This document shows positions 1 to 8,813 of a stretch of DNA of 64,000 nt, in pieces. The stretch comes from Mesorhizobium huakuii (GTDB lineage: Bacteria > Pseudomonadota > Alphaproteobacteria > Rhizobiales > Rhizobiaceae): NCBI RefSeq assembly GCF_014189455.1, contig NZ_CP050296.1, positions 6,134,001 through 6,198,000 on the forward strand. Reading direction: 5' to 3'. Within the stretch, counting starts at the first letter, position 1, and the number at the start of each line of letters is the position of its first letter. Made by a program: the position numbers and the translations under genes. The notes under the pieces are model-generated. The model saw only the letters and a list, made by a program, of their open reading frames with translations. It had not been told where the DNA came from and did not search any database.

Positions 1-355
1 CAGAAGGACGGTTCGCACGGCATAATCCGGATTCAAGCCGGCCGTCACAATGGCGCGATTCTGAATCGACGTCATCGACAATGGCAAAGGCCTGCCGCGC
101 GAGAATCGCCAACGGCTGCTCGAGCCCTATATGACCACACGCGAGAAGGGCACCGGACTTGGTCTCGCTATCGTCAAGAAGATCGTGGAGGACCATGGTG
201 GCAGGCTGGAACTTCATGATGCACCTGCGGATTTCCATGGTGGGCGCGGTGCGATGATCAGCATCATTCTGCCGCTCGCGGCTGCCATGCCGTTGCGCGG
301 TGAAGCCAAGACGGAACACGAAAGAGAAACTGAAAAGGTCGGTAATGGCGTCTGA
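1..355 (+). pseudogene. ntrY: NtrY nitrogen-regulation sensor kinase, C-terminal end, frameshifted
   Basis: This is the end of the membrane sensor histidine kinase that pairs with NtrX; the start lies outside the window. The ATPase domain is clear: VIDNGKGLP (N and G1 boxes) followed by a [20 protein letters not shown]2 region. The upstream part reads in frame 1 (KDGSHGIIRIQAGRHNGAIL, ending at base 63), while everything from base 65 reads in frame 2. Removing one A at 64/65 restores LIDVIDNG, the expected sequence. The frame is therefore broken by a one-base insertion in an AA pair. It could be a sequencing error or a real inactivation. The stop at 353-355 overlaps the ntrX start, consistent with translational coupling. 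Confidence 0.85.
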
Positions 356-1706
356 TATTCTCATCGTCGATGACGAGGAAGACATCCGCGAGCTCGTCGC
401 AGGCATCCTGAGCGACGAAGGTCACGAAACCCGTACGGCATTCGATGCCGACAGCGCGCTAGCTGCTATAGCTGATCGCGCGCCGAGGTTGATTTTCCTC
501 GACATCTGGCTGCAGGGTTCGCGTCTGGACGGCCTGGCGCTGCTCGACGAGATCAAGACCATGCATCCCACGCTGCCGGTGGTGATGATCTCCGGCCACG
601 GCAACATCGAGACGGCGGTCTCGGCCATCCGCCGCGGTGCCTATGATTTCATCGAGAAGCCGTTCAAGGCTGACAGGCTGATCCTCATTGCCGAGCGCGC
701 GCTGGAAACCTCGAAGTTGCGGCGCGAGGTTTCCGACCTCAAGCAGCGCAGCGGCGAGACCTTCGACCTGATCGGCATGTCGTCGGCGATGAGCCAGTTG
801 CGCCAGACCATCGAGCGCGTCGCGCCGACCAACAGCCGCGTGATGATCATTGGCCCTTCGGGCTCGGGCAAGGAACTGGCGGCGCGCGCCATCCACACGC
901 TGTCGGCGCGCAAGGGCGCGCCATTCGTGACGCTGAGCGCCGCCAACATCACGCCCGAACGCATGGAGATCGAGCTGTTCGGCACCGAATCGAATGGCGT
1001 CGAGCGCAAGGTCGGCGCGCTGGAAGAGGCCCACCGCGGCATTCTCTACATCGACGAAGTGGCCGACATGCCGCGCGAGACGCAGAATAAGATCCTGCGT
1101 GTGCTGGTCGAGCAGCAGTTCGAGCGGGTAGGGGGCACAAAGCGGGTCAAGGTCGATGTCCGCATCATCTCCTCGACCTCGCAGAACCTGGAAGCCATGA
1201 TCGCCGACGGACGTTTCCGTGAGGATCTCTACCATCGCCTGGCGGTGGTTCCGGTCATGGTGCCGGGGCTGGCCGAGCGGCGCGAGGATATTCCCTATCT
1301 CGTCGACAATTTCATGAAACAGATCGCCCGCCAGGCCGGCATCAAGCCGCGCCGCATCGGCGACGACGCGCTGGCCGTGCTGCAGGCACACAACTGGCCG
1401 GGCAACGTCCGCCAGCTGCGCAACAATGTCGAGCGGCTGATGATCCTGGCGCGCGGCGACGACGTCGATGCGCCGATCACCGCGGACCTTCTGCCGTCCG
1501 AGATCGGCGATGTCATGCCGCGCACGCCGAATCAATCCGACCAGCACATCATGGCGCTGCCGTTGCGCGAAGCGCGTGAACAGTTCGAGAAGGACTATCT
1601 GATCGCCCAGATCAACCGCTTTGGCGGCAACATCTCGAAGACAGCCGAGTTCATCGGCATGGAACGTTCCGCCCTGCACCGCAAACTGAAGTCGCTGGGC
1701 GTCTGA
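345..1706 (+). CDS. ntrX: NtrX nitrogen assimilation response regulator
   Basis: A 453-residue NtrC-family regulator, receiver of phosphate from NtrY. It has an N-terminal receiver domain (acidic pair DDEED near residue 10, phospho-acceptor D53 in LIFLDIW, lysine in IEKPFK), a central AAA+ domain (Walker A GPSGSGKE, Walker [12 protein letters not shown]) and a C-terminal Fis-type helix-turn-helix ([20 protein letters not shown]). The sigma-54 contact loop GAFTGA is absent: the region reads [14 protein letters not shown]. This is usual for alphaproteobacterial NtrX and suggests that it does not activate sigma-54 polymerase like NtrC. The ATG at 345 was chosen because it gives the canonical [13 protein letters not shown] start. 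It overlaps the ntrY stop by 11 bases. Confidence 0.97.
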   Translation: MASDILIVDDEEDIRELVAGILSDEGHETRTAFDADSALAAIADRAPRLIFLDIWLQGSRLDGLALLDEIKTMHPTLPVVMISGHGNIETAVSAIRRGAYDFIEKPFKADRLILIAERALETSKLRREVSDLKQRSGETFDLIGMSSAMSQLRQTIERVAPTNSRVMIIGPSGSGKELAARAIHTLSARKGAPFVTLSAANITPERMEIELFGTESNGVERKVGALEEAHRGILYIDEVADMPRETQNKILRVLVEQQFERVGGTKRVKVDVRIISSTSQNLEAMIADGRFREDLYHRLAVVPVMVPGLAERREDIPYLVDNFMKQIARQAGIKPRRIGDDALAVLQAHNWPGNVRQLRNNVERLMILARGDDVDAPITADLLPSEIGDVMPRTPNQSDQHIMALPLREAREQFEKDYLIAQINRFGGNISKTAEFIGMERSALHRKLKSLGV

Positions 1707-1807
1707 CGCGCGCGATGTCCATTCAGTCGCGTGTGGGCCAACCATTTGCCGGTTACGGCAGCGACGGAATCGCATAAGACAGCCCGAGAATTTCCCAGGG
1801 GTCGCCA

Positions 1808-2671
1808 ATGCCGCGCATTACCTATGTCAACGGGCGCTACGTCGCTCACGCCGACGCTTCCGTGCATATCGAGGACCGCGGCTATCAGTTCGCCGACGGC
1901 GTCTATGAGGTCTGCGAGGTCGCGAGGGGCTTCATCGTCGACATGCCGCGCCATCTGGCCCGGCTGAACCGCTCGCTGACCGAACTGTCGATCGCCTGGC
2001 CGGTCGCGCGCAACGTGCTGCCGCTCATCCTGCGCGAAGTGGTCAACCGCAACCACGTCGTCAATGGCCTTGTCTATGTCCAGGTGACGCGCGGTGTCGC
2101 CAGCCGCGACTTTGTCTTCCCCTCGACGGACACCAAGCCAGCTTTGGTGGTGACCGCCAGGAAGGCCGACCCCGCCGCCGCTACAAAGCGAGCCGAAACC
2201 GGCATCGCCGTCATCACCGTATCCGAGAACCGATGGGACCGGGTCGACATCAAGACTGTTGGACTGCTTCCCAATGTATTGGCCAAGCAGAAAGCCAAGG
2301 AAGCCGGCGCTCAGGAGGCGTGGTTCGTAGATACCGATGGCAACGTCAAGGAAGGCGGTTCGTCGAACGCATGGATCGTCACGCGGGACGGCGTCCTGGT
2401 CACCAGGCCGGCCGATCATGGCATCCTGCGCGGCATCACCCGCACGACCATGTTCGAAGTGGCGGCAAAGCTCGGCCTGAAGATCGAAGAGCGCGGTTTT
2501 TCCGTCGCCGAGGCCAAGGCGGCGCGCGAGGCTTTCATCAGTTCGGCGACGACAATTGCCATGCCTGTCGTGGCCATCGACGGCGATCCGGTGGCCAACG
2601 GGCACCCCGGCTCTGTGACACTTTCGTTGCGGCAGGCCTTTTTTGACATTGCGGAAAAAAGTCCAGCCTGA
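1808..2671 (+). CDS. dat: D-amino-acid aminotransferase (class IV PLP enzyme)
   Basis: A 287-residue fold-type IV PLP aminotransferase. The start MPRITYVNGRYV with the VHIEDRGYQFADGVYE block is typical of D-alanine aminotransferase. The catalytic lysine is K149 in DIKTVGLLPN, followed by the cofactor-binding segments VKEGGSSNAW and the RGITR loop. The enzyme interconverts D-amino acids and 2-oxo acids, supplying D-Ala and D-Glu for peptidoglycan or breaking down D-amino acids. Its place between ntrX and hfq is a common rhizobial order. Length matches the family. Branched-chain aminotransferase or aminodeoxychorismate lyase are less likely alternatives in the same fold. Confidence 0.9.
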   Translation: MPRITYVNGRYVAHADASVHIEDRGYQFADGVYEVCEVARGFIVDMPRHLARLNRSLTELSIAWPVARNVLPLILREVVNRNHVVNGLVYVQVTRGVASRDFVFPSTDTKPALVVTARKADPAAATKRAETGIAVITVSENRWDRVDIKTVGLLPNVLAKQKAKEAGAQEAWFVDTDGNVKEGGSSNAWIVTRDGVLVTRPADHGILRGITRTTMFEVAAKLGLKIEERGFSVAEAKAAREAFISSATTIAMPVVAIDGDPVANGHPGSVTLSLRQAFFDIAEKSPA

Positions 2672-2712
2672 TAACCGCACAGGTGGAATGAACATCAATA
2701 TATCTCGTTCTG

Positions 2713-2733
2713 CTTGTCGTTACTGACGACAAG
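2713..2733 (+). other. Hairpin in the dat-hfq spacer
   Basis: A perfect 8-bp stem (CTTGTCGT / ACGACAAG) with a 5-base loop sits 42 bases after dat and about 84 bases before hfq. No T-run follows, so it is not a standard intrinsic terminator. It could be part of the hfq leader. Confidence 0.4.
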
Positions 2734-2816
2734 ACGGTGTTTGCGCGCTTGACATGTGCCCGACAATTTGGCGCATTGGCTTGCAAACCGAAGGGGATCG
2801 GCGAAAGACAAGAACA

Positions 2817-3062
2817 ATGGCGGAACGATCGCAAAACCTTCAGGACCTGTTCCTGAATTCAGTTCGCAAGAGCAAGAACCCGCTCACCATCTTCCTCATC
2901 AACGGCGTGAAGTTGACCGGCGTGGTCACTTCGTTCGACAATTTCTGTGTGCTGCTGCGCCGCGACGGTCACTCCCAGCTCGTCTACAAGCACGCCATTT
3001 CCACGATCATGCCGAGCCAGCCGGTTCAGATGTTCGATGGCGAGGAAAGCCAGGGCGCCTGA
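2817..3062 (+). CDS. hfq: RNA chaperone Hfq
   Basis: An 81-residue Sm-like protein that forms hexameric rings and pairs small RNAs with mRNAs. The Sm1 motif ([21 protein letters not shown]) and the Sm2 signature ([12 protein letters not shown]) are intact, as is the N-terminal [13 protein letters not shown] that lines the proximal RNA face. The tail after the Sm core is short, as in other alphaproteobacteria. An open frame extends upstream to 2754, but the ATG at 2817 gives the conserved [10 protein letters not shown] start. hflX follows with no spacer, the usual hfq-hflX pairing. Confidence 0.98.
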   Translation: MAERSQNLQDLFLNSVRKSKNPLTIFLINGVKLTGVVTSFDNFCVLLRRDGHSQLVYKHAISTIMPSQPVQMFDGEESQGA

Positions 3063-4454
3063 TTGGCACGTGAGAAGGACGCGGACGCGACCGTTCGCGG
3101 AAAACCAGCGCATCATCCCGGGACGCAAGCCAAGGGGCCGACCCGGGCTGTCGTCATCGTGCCTGTGCTTACCCGCCAGCCGCGTGGCGACGACGAGACG
3201 AACCGCCCAAGACTGACGCGTTCGGCCGAGGCTCGCCATGACGAGGCGGTCGGCCTTGCCCGCGCCATCGATCTTGACCCGGTCCATACGGCCGTCGTGA
3301 CCGTCAACGATCCGCGCCCGGCGACCTTGCTCGGCAGCGGCAAGGTCGAAGAGTTCGCCGAGATCGTCAAGGAGAAGGACGCGGAACTGGTCATTGTCGA
3401 CCATCCGCTGACCCCGGTGCAGCAGCGCAATCTCGAGAAGGAATTGCATGCCAAGGTTCTGGACCGCACCGGGCTGATCCTCGAGATCTTCGGCGAACGC
3501 GCCCGCACCAAGGAAGGCACGCTGCAGGTCGAGCTTGCCCATCTCAACTACCAGAAGGGCCGCCTGGTCCGCAGCTGGACCCACCTCGAGCGCCAGCGCG
3601 GCGGTGCCGGCTTCCTCGGCGGTCCCGGCGAAACCCAGATCGAATCCGACCGGCGGCAGTTGCAGGAAAAGATCATCAAGCTGAAGCACGAGCTGGAAAC
3701 GGTTCGCCGCACCCGCGACCTGCATCGCGCCAAGCGCAAGAAGGTGCCGTTCCCGGTGGTGGCAATCGTCGGCTACACCAATGCCGGCAAGTCGACGCTG
3801 TTCAACCGGCTGACCGGAGCGGACGTGCTGGCGCAGGACATGCTGTTTGCCACGCTCGACCCGACGCTGCGCCGCGTGCGCCTGCCGCATGGCACGCCGA
3901 TCATCCTGTCGGACACGGTCGGCTTCATCTCCGACCTGCCGACGCATCTGATCGCAGCTTTTCGCGCGACGCTGGAAGAGGTGGTGGAAGCCGATCTCGT
4001 CATCCATCTGCGCGACATTTCCGATCCCGACACGGCGGCCCAAGCCGAGGATGTCGAGCGTATCCTGGCGGATCTGGGTGTCGACGCCGGCGATACCAAG
4101 CGGGTGATCGAAGTCTGGAACAAGATCGATCTGCTCGACGAAGGCAACAGGAACCGCCTGCTTGCCGACGCCGCCGACGGCAACAAGGGGCCGCCGATCG
4201 CCATATCGGCGGTGACCGGCGAGGGCATCGATGCGCTGAAGGCAATCATCGAGACACGCATGGCAGGCGAGCTGGAAGACCTGACGGTGACGATCGAGCC
4301 GGCGCAGTTCGGTCTTGTCGACTGGCTTTATCGCAATGGCGATATTGTTTCGCGCACCGACAATGAAAACGGCAGCGCCACCATCTCGCTCAAGGCCACG
4401 CAAAGCGCCCGTGAAGAGATCGAAAGCCGATTGCGCCGTAAAAACAACGGCTAA
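3063..4454 (+). CDS. hflX: Ribosome-associated GTPase HflX
   Basis: A 463-residue GTPase that binds the 50S subunit and helps split stalled or hibernating ribosomes. It has the N-terminal HflX domain with the GPGETQIESDRR linker, followed by the G domain: P-loop GYTNAGKST near residue 237, switch II DTVGFI and NKID. The frame can begin at TTG 3063, directly after the hfq stop. No ATG lies in a better position, so this start is accepted but uncertain; an internal GTG is possible. It is almost certainly cotranscribed with hfq. Confidence 0.95.
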   Translation: MAREKDADATVRGKPAHHPGTQAKGPTRAVVIVPVLTRQPRGDDETNRPRLTRSAEARHDEAVGLARAIDLDPVHTAVVTVNDPRPATLLGSGKVEEFAEIVKEKDAELVIVDHPLTPVQQRNLEKELHAKVLDRTGLILEIFGERARTKEGTLQVELAHLNYQKGRLVRSWTHLERQRGGAGFLGGPGETQIESDRRQLQEKIIKLKHELETVRRTRDLHRAKRKKVPFPVVAIVGYTNAGKSTLFNRLTGADVLAQDMLFATLDPTLRRVRLPHGTPIILSDTVGFISDLPTHLIAAFRATLEEVVEADLVIHLRDISDPDTAAQAEDVERILADLGVDAGDTKRVIEVWNKIDLLDEGNRNRLLADAADGNKGPPIAISAVTGEGIDALKAIIETRMAGELEDLTVTIEPAQFGLVDWLYRNGDIVSRTDNENGSATISLKATQSAREEIESRLRRKNNG

Positions 4455-4459
4455 CTCGA

Positions 4460-4505
4460 GGCAATTCCAGCAAAAGTGTACAGCGGTTTTCCATCCGGAA
4501 TTGCC
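4460..4505. repeat. Rhizobial intergenic palindrome between convergent hflX and mazG
   Basis: A 9-bp perfect inverted repeat, GGCAATTCC at 4460-4468 and GGAATTGCC at 4497-4505, encloses a second pairing (AAAAG with GTTTT). The shape and sequence resemble a palindromic repeat that I recognise from many rhizobial intergenic regions. It lies between two converging genes and could act as a bidirectional terminator or mRNA-stabilising hairpin. Confidence 0.65.
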
Positions 4506-4516
4506 GGTCTATAGGC

Positions 4517-5341
4517 CTATTTCGCGCTCTTTGCTTCCTGCCAGAGCGTTTCCATCTCGTCCAGGGTGGCCTTGTCCAGCGTGTTGCCGGACTTTTCCAG
4601 GGCCTGCTCGACATAGTGGAAGCGCGACCGGAATTTCTCGTTGGTGCCGCTCAACGCCGCTTCAGAGTCGAGCTTGAGGTGACGGCCAAGGTTGACGACG
4701 GCGAACAGCATGTCGCCGAACTCGTCCTTGATCGACGCCGTATCGCCCTTGGCCAGTGCTTCGCGCAATTCGCCGATCTCTTCCTCGATCTTGTCGAGGA
4801 TCGGGGCAGCCTCGCTCCAGTCGAAGCCGACACGGGCAGCCTTCTCCTGAAGTTTGAGCGCCCGTGTCAGCGCGGGCAGGGCGACTGGAACACTGTCCAG
4901 AAACCCCTTGCCATTGTCCTCGGGGTCGAGGCCGCGGGCGAGGCGGGCTTGCCGCTTCTCCCTCTTCTCCTCAGCCTTGATCTTTTCCCACATGCCCTTG
5001 GCCATGCCGGCACTGCGGGCTTCTTCGTCGCCGAAGACATGCGGATGACGGCGGATCATTTTGGTGGTGATGGCCTGGACCACATCCGGGAAGGCAAATT
5101 CACCCGCTTCCTCGGCCATCTGTGCGTGGTAGACGACCTGCAGCAGCAGGTCGCCGAGTTCGTCGCGCAGATCGTCGAGGTCGCCGCGCGCGATGGCGTC
5201 CGCCACCTCGTAGGCCTCTTCGATCGTGTAGGGCGCGATGGTCGAGAAATCCTGCTCGATATCCCACGGACAACCGGTCTTCGGCGCACGCAGCGCCGCC
5301 ATGATCTCGATCAGGCGCGAAATGTCTTTGGATGGCGTCAT
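4517..5341 (-). CDS. mazG: Nucleoside triphosphate pyrophosphohydrolase MazG
   Basis: A 274-residue tandem MazG protein that hydrolyses (d)NTPs to the monophosphate and pyrophosphate, a house-cleaning and stringent-response role. The two MazG repeats are visible. The first has GCPWDIEQDF, EEAYEV and DELGDLLLQVVYH. The second has EEIGELREAL and DEFGDMLFAVVNL, which provide the acidic metal ligands. A lysine/glutamate-rich linker (EKIKAEEKREKRQ) joins them. The length is close to that of E. coli MazG. It runs convergent to hflX and ends just past the intergenic palindrome. Confidence 0.95.
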   Translation of the reverse strand: MTPSKDISRLIEIMAALRAPKTGCPWDIEQDFSTIAPYTIEEAYEVADAIARGDLDDLRDELGDLLLQVVYHAQMAEEAGEFAFPDVVQAITTKMIRRHPHVFGDEEARSAGMAKGMWEKIKAEEKREKRQARLARGLDPEDNGKGFLDSVPVALPALTRALKLQEKAARVGFDWSEAAPILDKIEEEIGELREALAKGDTASIKDEFGDMLFAVVNLGRHLKLDSEAALSGTNEKFRSRFHYVEQALEKSGNTLDKATLDEMETLWQEAKSAK

Positions 5342-5421
5342 GTGGCGGATGCTATCCCGCTGCCCGACGCGCGGCCAATGCTGTCAGCCGGCGAGGGCGC
5401 CTTGTCCACAGGTGAGCCGCT

Positions 5422-6606
5422 TTAGTCGAGTACGGAGACGATCGCCTTGGCGAGGTCGTCCATGCCGTCCTCGGGCAGTCCGGCGACGTTGATGCGGCTG
5501 TCGCCGACCATGTAGACGCCGTGCTCGTCACGCAGCCTCTCGACCTGCGCTTCCGTCAGGCCAAGCCGCGAGAACATGCCGCGATGGCTGGCGACGAAGT
5601 CGAAGCGGTCGGAGTTGGACTGCCGGCGCAGCGCCTCGGCGAAAGCCACACGAAGCCGCAGCATGCGCAGGCGCATCTCTTCCAGCTCGGCTTCCCAGTC
5701 GGCACGCAGGCTGGCGTCTTCCAGCACGATGCGCACCGCCGCGGCACCATGGTCCGGCGGCATCGAATACATGGCGCGCGCCGCCGACAGCATCTGGCTC
5801 ATCGCCACATCGGCCTGCGCGCCGTCCTTGGCCAGGACCATCGCCGCACCGACACGATCGCGGTAGACGGCGAAATTCTTCGAGCAGCTCGACGCAACGA
5901 CCATTTCCGGAACTTTTGCCGCCAGCAGGCGCAGGCCGAGGGCGTCGGCTTCAAGGCCGTCGCCAAAGCCCTGATAGGCGATGTCGACGAATGGCAGCAG
6001 GCCGCGCTCGACGATGAGATCGGTTACCGCCTGCCATTGGGCCGCATCGAGGTTGGCGCCGGTCGGGTTGTGGCAGCAGCCATGCAGCAGCACCACATCG
6101 CCGCTCTTGGCCGTGCGCAGTGCCGCCAGCATGTCGTCGAAGCGAACGGCACCGGAGGCCGCATCGAAATAGGGGTATTCGCGGATCTGCAAGCCGGCGG
6201 AACGCATCACCGGCATATGGTTTGGCCAGGTCGGATCCGACAGCCAGACGGTTGCGTCCGAACGTGTCCGCTTGAGCAATTCCGCCACCAGGCGCAGCGC
6301 ACCGGAGCCGCCAGGCGCTTGTGCTGCGCGGATGCGCGTCATGTCCGCGCCCGGGCCGAAGGCGAGCTTGGCCATCACCGCGTTGAAGCCGGTATCGCCG
6401 GCGAGCCCAAGATAGGTCTTGGTGTCCTGGCTGTTCAGCAGCCGCTTTTCCGCCTCGCGCACGGCGCGCATGACCGGCGTCTTGCCGTCGCGATCCTTGT
6501 AGACGCCGACGCCGAGGTCGACCTTGTTGGGGCGCGGATCGGCGCGATAGAGGCCGATCAAGGCCAGGATCTTGTCGGCGGGGGCTGGCTGCAGGTCTTC
6601 GAACAT
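5422..6606 (-). CDS. Aromatic/aspartate amino acid aminotransferase (class I PLP)
   Basis: A 394-residue class I aminotransferase of the TyrB/AspC type, moving amino groups between aromatic amino acids or aspartate and 2-oxoglutarate. Diagnostic segments are KVDLGVGVYKD, the NPTGANLD turn, the DIAYQGFGDG aspartate/tyrosine pair and the PLP lysine in SSCSKNFAVYRDR. The TyrB family is favoured by the YRADPRPNK start and overall length. The open frame extends to 6699, but the ATG at 6606 (MFEDLQPAPAD) is the conserved start, and the extension would run into a hairpin at 6683-6714. Substrate preference cannot be read from the sequence. Confidence 0.92.
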   Translation of the reverse strand: MFEDLQPAPADKILALIGLYRADPRPNKVDLGVGVYKDRDGKTPVMRAVREAEKRLLNSQDTKTYLGLAGDTGFNAVMAKLAFGPGADMTRIRAAQAPGGSGALRLVAELLKRTRSDATVWLSDPTWPNHMPVMRSAGLQIREYPYFDAASGAVRFDDMLAALRTAKSGDVVLLHGCCHNPTGANLDAAQWQAVTDLIVERGLLPFVDIAYQGFGDGLEADALGLRLLAAKVPEMVVASSCSKNFAVYRDRVGAAMVLAKDGAQADVAMSQMLSAARAMYSMPPDHGAAAVRIVLEDASLRADWEAELEEMRLRMLRLRVAFAEALRRQSNSDRFDFVASHRGMFSRLGLTEAQVERLRDEHGVYMVGDSRINVAGLPEDGMDDLAKAIVSVLD

Positions 6607-6682
6607 CGTTATGGTTCCGTTGGCGCGGCGGAGTGATACGCAAATCGAACGCGCTTCGCCAGCGGTTTTGGTTGCCTGAACG

Positions 6683-6714
6683 CGAAAGGCGGCAGCCACG
6701 GGCGCCGCCTTTCG
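6683..6714. terminator. Strong hairpin between divergent genes
   Basis: An 11-bp perfect inverted repeat (CGAAAGGCGGC / GCCGCCTTTCG) with a 10-base loop. It lies between the starts of two divergent genes, so its role may be transcriptional insulation or a leader structure rather than ordinary termination. Confidence 0.4.
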
Positions 6715-6787
6715 ATCGAAACGATAGCCGTTATTCTAATCCCGGCGTATGCGTCGCTAGGAAAGCAGTTCAAGGAATGACAGCTTC

Positions 6788-7381
6788 ATGCTCGTACGGC
6801 TGACGATGATCTGCAATGGCGCCACGGCCGCGACCCGGAAGGGGGCGTTCCCGTCGGACGAGCCGTTGGAGCCGCGATCGCTGACGCTGGCGAAGGCGAT
6901 GCGCGGGACGTTGCGCCGTGCCGACCGCGTGTGGACGGCGCCTTCGCTTCGCGCCAGGCAGACCGCCGAGGCGCTGGCGCTGGACGCATCGGTCGAGCCG
7001 CTTCTGGTGGACCAGGATCATGGAAGCTGGGCCGGCATGCGTTTTGAGGACGTGCAGACGAAACAGCCCGAGGACATCGCTGTCTGGCTGACAGACCCCA
7101 ATGCAGCGCCGCATGGCGGCGAGTCGTTGGCCGATGTTGCCCACCGGGCTTCCGAATTGATGGATCGGTTGATGGCCGAGCGTGGCCACACGATCGCGAT
7201 AACCCATGCCAGCGTCATTCGCACCGCGATCTTGCATGTTCTGGGTGCCCCGCTTGCTGCTAGTGGGAAGATCGACATCGAGCCGCTGAGCATCACCGAT
7301 TTTCGCAGCGACGGCCACAGGTGGGTGCTGCGCGCCTGCGGTGTACCCGCTCCGAAACCGGTAAAGCCACTTCGCACCTGA
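6788..7381 (+). CDS. Histidine phosphatase superfamily protein with altered catalytic motif
   Basis: A 197-residue phosphoglycerate-mutase-like (branch 1 histidine phosphatase) protein. The fold is supported by WTAPSLRARQTAEAL (the SPLxRARQTA box), the acidic HGSWAGM segment, PHGGESL and the second histidine in IAITHASVIRT. The N-terminal catalytic RHG box is replaced by ICNG, with asparagine at position 10 where the phospho-accepting histidine should be. If the base calls are right, the enzyme would be inactive or have a changed role. It stands alone between a divergent aminotransferase and an ECF sigma operon, so context gives no substrate. Confidence 0.75.
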   Translation: MLVRLTMICNGATAATRKGAFPSDEPLEPRSLTLAKAMRGTLRRADRVWTAPSLRARQTAEALALDASVEPLLVDQDHGSWAGMRFEDVQTKQPEDIAVWLTDPNAAPHGGESLADVAHRASELMDRLMAERGHTIAITHASVIRTAILHVLGAPLAASGKIDIEPLSITDFRSDGHRWVLRACGVPAPKPVKPLRT

Positions 7382-7468
7382 GAGTGAGGCAGGGCGAGGG
7401 GACTGCGAACGCGATCGTCCGGCGGAGCCCGGCAAGAAAAATGGCACAGTCGGGATTAAAATCTCCAC

Positions 7469-8020
7469 ATGCTCCGTAAACAGGGCATGAAACGGTCGAT
7501 GCCACGCTTTGACATCATAGGACAGCTCGGGTCTCTGCGGCGCTACGCACAGTCGCTGACGCGCGACAGTGCGGATGCCGAGGATCTCGTGCATGACGCG
7601 CTGGTGCGCGCCTATGAGCGGCGCGGCACCTTCCGCTCGGGTGGAAACCTGCGGGCCTGGCTGCTGTCGATCGTCCATAACGCGTTTGTCGACCGCGTCC
7701 GCTCGCGCCGCTCGGAAGCGGCGCGCATCGAACAGGCCGGATACCTCGCCGATGCCGCCACGCCGGCGCCGCAGGAACATTCGGTGCGCCTGGCGCAGGT
7801 GCGGGAGGCCTTTTTCAACCTGCCGGAAGAGCAGCGTTCGGCACTGCATCTGGTCGCCATCGAAGGGCTTTCCTATCAGCAGGCGGCCAATGCGACAGGC
7901 GTGCCGCTGGGTACGCTGATGTCGCGCATCGGCAGGGCGCGCGCCGCCTTGCGCCAGATGGAAGAAGCCGCCCCGGCGCGCGGCAAAAACCATCTCAGGA
8001 TCGTGGGAGGTGAGCAATGA
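7469..8020 (+). CDS. ECF-type RNA polymerase sigma factor
   Basis: A protein of up to 183 residues with sigma region 2 (YAQSLTRDSADAEDLVHDALVRA, then FRSGGNLRAWLLSIVHNAFVD) and region 4 (LPEEQRSALHLVAIEGLSYQQAA, then TLMSRIGRARAALR). It directs polymerase to a small stress regulon. The next gene overlaps by four bases (ATGA) and is its likely anti-sigma factor. No clear ribosome-binding site marks the start. ATG 7469, 7487 and 7499 are all possible, and the shortest gives MPRFDIIGQL, a common family start. Confidence 0.9.
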   Translation: MLRKQGMKRSMPRFDIIGQLGSLRRYAQSLTRDSADAEDLVHDALVRAYERRGTFRSGGNLRAWLLSIVHNAFVDRVRSRRSEAARIEQAGYLADAATPAPQEHSVRLAQVREAFFNLPEEQRSALHLVAIEGLSYQQAANATGVPLGTLMSRIGRARAALRQMEEAAPARGKNHLRIVGGEQ

Positions 8021-8790
8021 CCGCTCTTGTCGACCCCGTTACGGACACCGACCTCGACGCCTATGTCGACGACCAGCTGGATGTCACTCGCCGCATCGAG
8101 GTCGAGGCGTTCCTGTCGATCCGGCCGGAGGCCGCGGCACGCGTGATGTCGGATCTGCGGACCCGCGACGAACTGCGCGTGGCGCTTGCCGGTTCCAAGG
8201 GCATGGCACGGCCGGCGACTGCTGACGCGGCGCGGCGGCTGGAGAGGGGGCTTGTCCGTGGCCGTGTCTTCGGTGTTTTGCAGCGCGCCGCGGCCGTTGC
8301 CGCCTTCATCGCCGCCGGCTGGCTGGCGAACGGCATCATCGGGCCGATGTCCGTGACCAAGGTCGTCGCGTCGCCGCAGCCGCCCGCCTATGTCGACGAG
8401 GCCGTGCGCGCGCACCGGACGACGCTGGTGCGCGAAACCATGCCCTCGCAGCCGGAGGCGCCCAATTACAACGCCGGCGAGATCCGCGCCGCGACCGCGA
8501 TCATCATGCCGACGCTGCCCAAGGACTGGAAGGTGCGCGACGTGCAGATCTATCCGTCGCGCTTCGGCCCAAGCGTCGAGATGGCGGTCGACACCAAGGA
8601 TATGGGCCTGGTGTCGCTGTTTGCGATCCGGCCGGGAACCTTCGACGTGGTCAAGCCGACCGTCGCGCCCTCGGGCGACATTTCCTCGGCCTATTTCCAG
8701 ATCGGCGAGGTCGCCTATGCGGTGGTCGCCAAGAGCGGGGTTCATGACCTCGACCGCGCCGCCGAGGCGCTCGCCAAAACGCTTTACTGA
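8017..8790 (+). CDS. Membrane-anchored anti-sigma factor
   Basis: A 257-residue single-pass membrane protein. The N-terminal part (DTDLDAYVDDQLDVTRRIEVE) is the zinc-less anti-sigma type that begins with a short acidic helix. It is followed by a transmembrane segment near residues 88-105 (AAAVAAFIAAGWLANGIIG) and a periplasmic C-terminal domain. The overlap with the ECF sigma stop indicates coupled translation. It should hold the sigma factor at the membrane until an envelope signal arrives. The family assignment rests on architecture and gene order rather than on a strong motif. Confidence 0.85.
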   Translation: MTALVDPVTDTDLDAYVDDQLDVTRRIEVEAFLSIRPEAAARVMSDLRTRDELRVALAGSKGMARPATADAARRLERGLVRGRVFGVLQRAAAVAAFIAAGWLANGIIGPMSVTKVVASPQPPAYVDEAVRAHRTTLVRETMPSQPEAPNYNAGEIRAATAIIMPTLPKDWKVRDVQIYPSRFGPSVEMAVDTKDMGLVSLFAIRPGTFDVVKPTVAPSGDISSAYFQIGEVAYAVVAKSGVHDLDRAAEALAKTLY

Positions 8791-8813
8791 CCGATCCACA
8801 AAGGAGACTGCAA

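Noticed and set aside
459..1808. A 449-codon open frame on the minus strand across ntrX
   Set aside because: It is the reverse shadow of a GC-rich gene with clear domains; its translation is arginine/alanine/histidine-rich and matches no fold. Similar shadows at 2859-4403, 5521-6636, 15025-16485, 59490-60974 and 60959-62185 were dismissed for the same reason.
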